Assembly (NCBI RefSeq): GCF_964355755.1
Contig: NC_092677.1
Location: 15,160,101 to 15,224,100 of the forward strand
DNA length: 64,000 nucleotides
Direction: 5' to 3'
From: Antedon mediterranea
Lineage: Eukaryota > Echinodermata > Crinoidea > Comatulida > Antedonidae
The notes beneath the pieces are model-generated. The model saw nothing but the letters and a program-made list of their open reading frames with translations. It was not told the DNA's origin and ran no database searches. Position numbers and translations under genes: made by a program. How positions within the stretch are numbered: the first letter of the stretch is position 1; each line of letters begins with the position of its first letter. Shown here piece after piece: positions 50,101 through 60,088 of this stretch.

Positions 50101-53100
50101 CGACCGACATAGTGAACTATAGAGTCGCGTCCACGCGACTAAAAATGTGAACCTGCATAATGCGATAAAGTATTGTTGGCACATATATTAAATCCCGTCA
50201 CAGTATATCTTGTATCCTTTAACATTTGGAATGAGTTGGTGCATGGTAAGATATAGGAATATGGATTATGAAGGGGATGAAAAAATGTGAAAAAGATAGC
50301 ACAATTTCTCAAATAGGTATACCGTACGTACAATTTCTCAAAGAGGTAGCACAACTTCCGGAATGGATTGCACAATTTCTCAAAGAGGTAGCACAATTTC
50401 CCGAATGGTTAGCACAATTTCTCAAAGAGGTAGCACAATTTCCCGAATGGTTAGCACAATGTCTCAAATGGTTAGCACAATTTCTCAAAGAGGTAGCACA
50501 ATTTCCCGAATGGTTAGCACAATTTCTCAAAGAGGTAGCACAATTTCCCGAATGGTTAGCACAATTTCTCAAAGAGGTAGCACAATTTCCCAAATGGTTA
50601 GCACAATTTCTCAAAGAGGTAGCACAATTTCCCGAATGGTTAGCACAATGTCTCCAATGGTTAGCACAATTTCTCAAAGAGGTAGCACAATTTCCCGAAT
50701 GGTTAGCACAATTTCTCAAAGAGGTAGCACAATTTCCCGAATGGTTAGCACAATTTCTCAAAGAGGTAGCACAATTTCCCAAATGGTTAGCATATTTATT
50801 TCTCAAAAAGGTAGCACAATTTCCTGAATGTTGCATATTGCACAATTTCTCAAAGAGGAGCACAATATTTTTAATGGATTGCACACTTTCTCAAATATAG
50901 GTAGCACAATATTTCGTGATTGTATGACCACAATTGTACTGGGAAGGTTTTAAACTATATTTAAAAAAATCACAGTGTGCAGAGGTTAGAGGGGTTGGAG
51001 GCTTAGTGATTTGCTGGGGTTAGTATCAATGACCACATGAGTAATGTGAACTGGGGGTATGTTTTAACTGCATTTGAAAACCGTCATAGAGCCGGGGTTT
51101 GCAATAGAATTTGTACCAGGAAGTTTATCATTATAAGTTAAAAAATCCCCGAGTGCGGGTGTGTGTTGGGGAGGTGGGTGCATTTTAGGGCATCTGGATA
51201 ATGAGTTATCAAATGATCGGGAATGTACTGTGAAGTTTTAAAACTACATAGGAAACCCACCCGGGCGTGTATAATTGCTAGTCATCAATGTTTTAAAATA
51301 CTAGAGTGCTAAAGTGAACATAATGTATGTAGGCCTATGTGCAGTTTTCTTAGAATAACATAAACAACTAAAATGAGGCATAATCCCTCTATTATAATAT
51401 CGTATAACATCAACTTGTTATTACACAATAAAAAAGATTGTTATTTACATGGGTTTCGTTTATGTTTATTAACATTCATTCAATTACATTTTTTTAAATA
51501 AAAAGATTTATTTTTTAGATTGTTTAGTATTATTAATTAATTCATATATCTGGTCCTATATACTAATATAGCGCAAACACTTTTTGGGAAGCGTATGGGT
51601 ACCACCCCCTACGGCTACATTATTTTATTTGAATTTCCCGCTCATATTCTCAAAAATTGTAGGCCTACCTATACCAGGGAGTTGTTATTAATAACAACTC
51701 CCTGCCTATACCTCAGCCCGAGTCTGATGTGATGGTGTACCTCTTGACATCTACCAAATCCCATCGCACCATTCCAGTTTATTTCAGAATCAATTTGTAG
51801 TAGGCTATGTATTTCATTGGTAAATTAATAAAAATTAAAATTATTCAATTGTAATTGGTTGATCGCTTGACTACTCAATCTAAGGTTGAACTTTGTAGCT
51901 CCCCATACAATGTTGTTAAAATGTACAAAATCGAAAAGGAAACATGGAAATAAAGGCTTACTTAAATAATTATAAGGCGTGAAAAGGCTATTATATAAAT
52001 ATTCATTTATTTCATGAAATCAAACTATTACCTAATCATTAAAACATGCTGTAACTGAAACCTGATGCTGTCGGTGATTGGCTGTTGGCAAACAAAGTGG
52101 GCTTGGCCTCTTTTAGTACCCAGATACTTTCCTGCATGATTGATGGCCACTGTTCTGTTAATTACCCATCAACAAGACTGATCAGGGTCAAAACAATTAC
52201 AGGCAATTATAGTACCCCGGGTTAGCCGGGGTACTAAAAGCTCACGTTAAATAGGGCTCGTTTTCCTAATGCCTTTTTTTTAGCTGTAATGCCAACTAAT
52301 ACTAGTTTTGACATCAGAGTTAAAAGAAATCTTAATGACATTTTTACACAACCACAGGCTATCGACAAATACAGTACACATCATTTGAGAAGCAAATAGT
52401 TATTTTAGTAGCTGATTATTTATTTAATACTAATTGTAAGCTATTTTCCCATGACTACATAAACTTTGGGTATTGTAGAAGGATACATGGCCTGTATGCT
52501 CAATGAAAAACTTCTATAATAGATTTTGCTTGTAAACAACATTGTTAATTGATATCAATGAAATCAGTCTCCCATGACTTCTGTTTTGATTCAAAGAGAT
52601 CTTTAAATTACTATGTTATTGTTACACAATGGTTTTAGTAACTCTATAAGTGATAAACAGAGAAAAATTGTAAAAAAAGATGGTGAACATAGTATTGAAC
52701 AATGGTATAATGCCTATGAATGTCCTGCGCTTACCGGGACCCAAATATGTCGAAAAAGGCTAAAAATGTCAGAAGCCTCAAGCCTTGGAGGGCTTTAGGG
52801 TCCCTAAACCAGGGGCCTTGGGTCTCTGTTACGCCACTGGACAGATATGGTGAACATAGTATTGAAATAGTGTTATTTAGATATATTACATAGCCTATGT
52901 AAATACGCGAACGTGATTGGTTGAAACTGCATCACATGACTACCGCTGCGAGGATCGTAAATCGTATATATATCCTCGAGAACGATGATATTGACTGTGT
53001 AATTTTCGCGTAATAATCGTGTTCCCTGTCATTAATCATATAAATTCTCGAGTACGATGATATTGACTGTGTAATTTTCGTGTGCAACACTCGAGTTTGC

Positions 53101-56100
53101 CGATAAATAAACAAAAGTCATCTACTCGATCTTGAACTCGGGTGGAATTGTCACTCCATCGCAAAACAACGTTTCATCTGCTGGGCCACGGAATTTGCTT
53201 GAAGAAATTAATCTTCTAAACTATTTAAGCTATGCATACATAGCGCCCTCATTTGTTATAAGTCCACCCTAAATGTGATGAAACACCGTTTATGATTGGT
53301 CAATACTCACGGTAGTAACCTAGTAACTAGTACGCGCTGAACATCCGGTGATTCGGCTCCTCGAAGATAGAGAAGAAGACGAATTGTTTATTCGGCCTAC
53401 CTGATTATAATATTATTATTAATAGGCTTATTGATGGAAATTCTTCTGTTAATTTAAACGACCTAGGCCTAAGTGAATATTTTATTGCCAAGGAATCATT
53501 AATTAGTAATTATCTGTATATTATTCTTCGCAAGGTAAGGTGTCTAGGCAGGCTTGTTTTAAATACAATACAAATACTATTTAAGGAGGCCTAGCTAGCC
53601 TAGCTTCACCCAACCCAGCAGACTTGTTCTTGGCTATATAATATAACAGATATTGCCTTTTATATCGGTTAAATATAAGATTTGACATCCCCTCGGGAAT
53701 GATATTAAGTTCTCGGGGAATATATATTTCCCTCAGCTGGCGCTTCGGGAAATATATATTCCCTCGAACTTAATATCATTCCCTCGGGGATGTCAAATCT
53801 TATATTTAACCTCTAAGCAGTCAATATCTGTATAATGTTGTATCACATTTACCATATTTGAAATTTGTATACATATAGGTGCCCCTTACATCGTCAACCC
53901 ACCACAAAACGTAACAGTACGTGAAGGTATGTCAGCTATGTTCTTGTGCGGATGGGATGCATCACCGGATAATGTCACCGTTTACTGGTTCTACGACAAC
54001 GAACCAGTACATTCACTTGCAAAGTTTGGTCTTTATGCTGATATTCTACCTGATGGATCGTTATACATTGGTGATACGGATAAAGCGTTTTCTGGTTGGT
54101 ATACTTGTAATCCCAGCAATGGCATTGGCATGCCACCATCGGCAAAAGGATTTCTTTCAGTGCAATGTAAGTTTACATAGCTTTTGTATACCGCAGGGGA
54201 CACTAATGGACACTTAATTGGGTCCTAAAAGTGTTCCCTCAATAGATCGGTTCTTCTGTGGTATGATTTAAAAGTGTATTACAGTATTACAGTACTATAC
54301 TCACTTAAACCGATCAATTAACTATATTTTAAAGCCTATAACATTCTAAAATATTAGTTTTTTTTATTTTTGATCTTTAATTGATTATAGATCCATCAAC
54401 CCCCCAGCCAATGCCAAGCGAAATTGTAGGAGCTTTAGGTTACTCTGTTACATTAAACTGTCATGCGGACTCAAACCCAGCCATTTCAAATACAATATGG
54501 CGCAAAGATAGCATCACACTTTATCCAACTGCAGATCAAAGGTACGGTATCTTGAGTTTATGTTGTGTTTGTTTTTAATAATGGTCAAATGTTTTGCCCT
54601 ATTCAGATGTAAAGCAAAACCAAACTTAGCTCTCTCAGAGGAAATTACTTTATAGTTTAATTATCATGTTGGCGCAGTACATGCGGCCTCTTTGGAGCTC
54701 GACTCTAACCATAGATATTAAGAGATATGAACACCAGGCTAGTGTTCAGGAGGTTGCGAGTTCAAATCCCACCAAAGAATTACTTTGGAATTGGTTCGCA
54801 AATGTTCTCAACGTGATGTTATTTTCATTACTGAATAAGCATATTGTAATAAACCCTTTTAATTGCTTTTTATACACCATTTATTTAATACATATACATC
54901 ATTAGCGCATAGAATGTGATATGAAAAACAATGATGATAATACTTTGAATGTAGATCTTACATTATGTAACTTAATAAAACAGAAAAATCACAGTTATCA
55001 ATCAGTTGTGAATTAATAGCAACTTACTGCTATTAATCAATATATCTACTACTACACGACATATATGAGTTAATAAATCAGACGTACATACACATATGAA
55101 TTTAAATTGAAACAAGAGGTACATGCAGCAACTACATTTAACATTTACTACAACTTATATAAGATGTCCCTATTGCATGTTGATGTATTTTATCACACTA
55201 GTGGGGATCGTAACTTTTTTAATGATACTACCCATTTATTATATTTGATTTATAAAGCTTTTCTGCATTACCACTTGTCATACTGTAGGGACTTCAAAGA
55301 AGGAATTGTGTATGTTAAGAGAGTGTGCTTGTTTAATATGAAATATGAAAGTATTTTCCTACAAACTTTAATTCTGATGCTCTCTTGGTCACAGGTTTAT
55401 ATCTCAATATCGAAGCTCTGTTTACACTATCAAACTAGTTTGGCAAATAAACTGTGATGTGCCCACATATGGTAGTCATATGATATCATGTCATTTTTTT
55501 TGTCACATGAAGTTTGATACTGTATACAGACAGATACTTAGGAATCAGTAAACTACATTGGAATTTCTATTTCTGTCAGGGGTCTAGTTTCGTATATAAT
55601 TAGTAAATTAATGTTAATTAAATATTGAAATGTGTATTTTTCTAGGTTAAGCCTCGGTAAGTCTGGATCTCTCACCATAAACGAAGTAAAGCAAAGTGAC
55701 GAAGGCTTCTACTCCTGTCAACCGTACAACTCACTCGGATCTGCCGGTGAAAGCTCCAGCACATACTTACTCGTCAGAGGTTAGTTACCATGACAACAAC
55801 ATCATCAGTAACTTCTTTTTCGAACCTAATATTTCATTTAATAACAACTTTTAAGTGATTGCTAATAGTTACCACATGTATTTAGAAATGGTTAGTCGCT
55901 AATGTGTCTCCAATTTTCTTACGGAATGTAGCTTAGTTCGTAAACCAAGTAGATGACTCAGTCTTGGGAATATCCATAATTAAGAATCCATGGAATAACA
56001 ACTAAAATCATGGAAAATTGCAAAGGATATCAGCGGAGATCAAAGGGCTCAAATTGTTAATAGCTAATGTGTCTCCAATTTTCTGAAGGAATGTAGCGTA

Positions 56101-59100
56101 GTTTGTAAAGTAGATGAGTCATTCTTTGAAATATCCATTAATATTATTGGGAAAATCATGGCATGGAATAAAATACATGGAACATTCCGGGAAGATCAGT
56201 AGGAGTAGGACATTAAAGAGCTTGTATGTCTGGTTCACAGAAGGGCATTCTGTGTGTAATGTCGATATACATTGATTAATGGAAGAGCTATGTATGGATA
56301 AATTATAATTTACAAAAATAATAAATGTTTTAATAATTGATATGTATTGCCATAACAAATAGAAATCTCTAGAGCATTGGAAATCCATAGACATCTCCAG
56401 GGCATTGATTTACATTCAAATAATTCATTTATATTAGAAATCTTTGAATTTGTGTATTATAAAGTTGACATTTAAATTTAACTCAAGTGCAACTACTGTA
56501 TGTTTTTAACCATTCACTAACTGCTGATCTCCATTTAATGTCCGTATCAATCAGCTTATCAATATTTTATTCCAGAATACATTCCATATAAAACTCACAA
56601 AATGCAAAATGAAAGTGTAGAAGTAACACACCCTCTCTAATGGGTCACTTTACTTTGAAAAAAAAAACAGAAAAAGGGAACATTTTATTTTGGTTTATAT
56701 ATGTTTTAACACTATGGCCAACCACACTCAGAGAGAGCGATTTTAAGGAGAAACGTTTTGGACACTTTTCCCCTTAAAATCGCTCTCTCTTTCACTGTAT
56801 TTTGGTTACACAAAAAAGAAGTATGTAATTTGTAAATGCATTGAATGATATAAAGGTATTTGTTTATAGATGCACCCATATTCACCTCCAGACCAAAGGC
56901 ATACTACCAAAGAATGGCTGGGGAGGAGATTAGCATTCCCTGCACAGCTTCTGGCTCACCACCACCGACTGTAACATGGCGTAAGGTAAGGATTATTCCA
57001 AAGAAAATGGAGATATCACTTAATTTTTATACCCACTCTTCCTCTATACAACATTTCAACATCTATGCGTGTTATTCTATAACACCTCATTTAAAAAAGC
57101 ACATTTTAACTAGAGTAAATATGGAATATAAATATGTAACCTAAATTTTTGCATTTATATTGCATATATATATATATCAATTTGAATGCCTTTGCCCTTT
57201 GCTCCGATTTTGATTGTGAATATGCAAACATTTTGTATTTTAAAATTTTATAGTTATATATCTATTTTTATATATACCTGTAATTCGCAACTCGCTGTAA
57301 TAAATAAAATAAATAATTAGTTTGAATTTTAAATAACAACATATTAATAAGGATCTATATATAATAGTTGTATAAAGGTATGTTTATATATTTTTATATT
57401 GCAACTCGCAGTTGGGTGTAATTGAAATAAAAAAATAATTTAAAATAAAGAAAAAAATTGAAGATATAAATAGTTGTTTAATGGCTATATGAAGGTATGC
57501 ATACCAGTTTGCAAAGTGAACTTGTGGGTTGCTAACACAACTATATTAATACAGGTCATTTTAACTTGACAACTTTCGTCTTTTAGTTATTTTAGCGTAA
57601 ATGTATTTTTATCTTTAGAATAATTAGTCTCCGCCAGAAAGACAACACTTCTTAACTGATTAACACACGATGTTGTGTAATGTGTCACAGGTATAATGTT
57701 ACGCAGAAACATTGAATTAAGCGTCTCTACACAGAAAGACAATACCTTGGCGTCCAGCTGAAATACAGTGAGAGAGAAAGGGGAGATGGTAGTGAACAAT
57801 GATTCATTGTGACACAATTACAACAGTAGTTGTAATATTCATGGAATATTGTCTGCTTTAAAAAATCCATAATGATAGTTGACCTATACAACATTGTTTC
57901 ACCTGAAGTTCAATAGTATTATACGTAATACATTTTTTATTACAATGAGAAAAATAAGTGATAAAAAGGACTAAATGTTTGCTAATGTTTTTGGCATACT
58001 TTGACTTCATTAAAACTCAGATACATACAAAATTGGAGATAATACTATTGAAAAAAATACTGAAAAACTCCAATAAAATAGACAGCACACCATAAAAAGC
58101 CTTCCTTGTTTCATATTTTCTCAGCAGTTAAAGTGTTAAAACACAATGTTGTAGCTTCATTTCATGCTCTAAGTGACTACACAACTGTAATTTTATTTTG
58201 CGCACTCTCAGGTGTGTCTGCGTGTGCACATAATGGCTGTTTGACATGAAGCTACTGAATTTTTCTATTTACTATGAAAAGACTACTGAAAACAATTGTA
58301 GCAAGTTGATTGACTGTCTGCTGTAACAAGTTACAATCAGTTAGCTGTGTTTTAAACATGGAAGTGGCATAGATGTAATAGATTGATTGTTTAGTGGTTT
58401 GATAGATAAGGTGTATAGAACAAATTCATTCTCATTTATTTAGTGATGAGAATGCCAACTTATTATTTATGAGACATATGGGATGCATGTTTGACACGAT
58501 CTTCGCTTTTTAAAAAATGTTTCATCTCTACGTGGAAAGACTATCTGACTGTTCTTTGATAAATCGCTGTCATTTGAAATTAATTTCGCTTCCTTTTTTT
58601 TATTTCAGAATTTGTTGTTGTAATACATGACTATTAAGAACATTAAAACGATTAGATGAACTAACAATTCATTTTACTTTTACCTTATTATTACTTAAAC
58701 CAGTTGAACCATCTTTTGACATTAGTTAAAGTTTGTAATACCATATATCCTGGCTTTACCACGTTGAAACACCGGTTCTCGTCAGATCACCGAAGTTAAG
58801 CGACGTTGGGCCTGGTTAGAGCTTGGATGGGAGATAGGAATAACAGGTGGTGTATACGGAACTGGGGTCCCGTTAGGCATTTGAAATCAGCACTGCTGAC
58901 TCTTATGGCAGCCTCTGCATCTAGTATCTGCCTCAGACCTCTGGTCAAGGTGGGCACTGGACGAGAGAAGCCCTTGATCAATGTTAGAACCAATCAAGGT
59001 GATTTAAACAGTCCTGGCTTTGTTTGTATCAAACCTGTTAGTGGCGGTAATTATCGCTGTTGGTTTCAATTAAATAAAATAAAATAAAATAAAAAATAAT

Positions 59101-60057
59101 ACCACTATGGGTCTAATCTCACATCCTACTTTACTTATACTTCCTTTTTTATTTATTTTTTTTTATTCTAGAATTTTTTGTTGTTGTAATACATGACTAT
59201 TAAGAACATTAAAATGGTTAGATGAACATTTTACTTGACCTTATTATTACTTAAACCAGTTGAACCATCTGTGACATTAGTTAAAGTTTGTGTTACCGTA
59301 TATCCTTGAGTGTAATACCCCAAAGTCAGCCCAATTTCATGTTCTTACATTGCAATACAAAAATAAATTTTATGATGACAGACCGGAGCTACAGAAGATT
59401 ACATTTACTGTCTAATACTCTAGTAAACTTGTTAAAAAGCATCTTGTGATCACACTAATTTGACTGTCCTTTTACGTGATTAATTATAGTTAATTGTAAT
59501 TGTCTAATTATATATATTATATACCTATTTCATCCATAAGGGCCACAATGGAAATAAGTTTGACCATTGGTTACTTTTTTGTGCTACCCTGAATTCATTC
59601 CTGTACTGTTTTTTTTAAATGTTTTCTATTTTGAATTCGAATAAAGAAATGAAAATATGGGGGTGGGATTATACCAGAGGATATACGGTATATGTTTCTT
59701 GTATAAGTATGATGCTCTCAAGATTGTTAACTATAGTTGAATAACGATCTTGTTTGTAGGTTGATGGTATGCTCCCCATGTCACGTGCAACCACACTGGA
59801 AGGCACTTTGCGGATTGTACAGTTGCAGAAAGAAGACCACGGATTGTATGAATGTCTCATCAGTAATGTGGTTACCACATTGGTGACTAGTACGCAGTTA
59901 ATAATCGAACGTATGTCCAACATTTTTATCTGCATGAAATCATAAACTTTTATTGAGAGAGGGAAAGCAATCTAAAGTACTTGATTTGATTTTTTGCATT
60001 AAAAACATACAACATTTATGATACAAGATATATAAATATATACAATTTCAATTAAAA

Positions 60058-60088
<31 letters not shown>

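Larger units (their letters stand above)
48344..52272. repeat. 37-bp inverted repeats 3.9 kb apart
   Basis: GCATTAGGAGAACGAGCCC... at 48344-48381 and its complement at 52237-52272 differ at two positions. Either the ends of one composite element or two copies of a dispersed motif in opposite orientation. No target duplication was recognised. Confidence 0.6.

Noticed and set aside
50320-50840. CRISPR-like repeat array
   Set aside because: Directly adjoining 42-bp units without unique spacers in a eukaryotic intron; a minisatellite.
58750-58860. Functional 5S rRNA gene
   Set aside because: Several changes from the 5S consensus, no proper 3' end or terminator, and continuous with a SINE body and tail.
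58806-59087. 93-codon open frame
   Set aside because: Runs through the 5S-derived SINE; not a gene.
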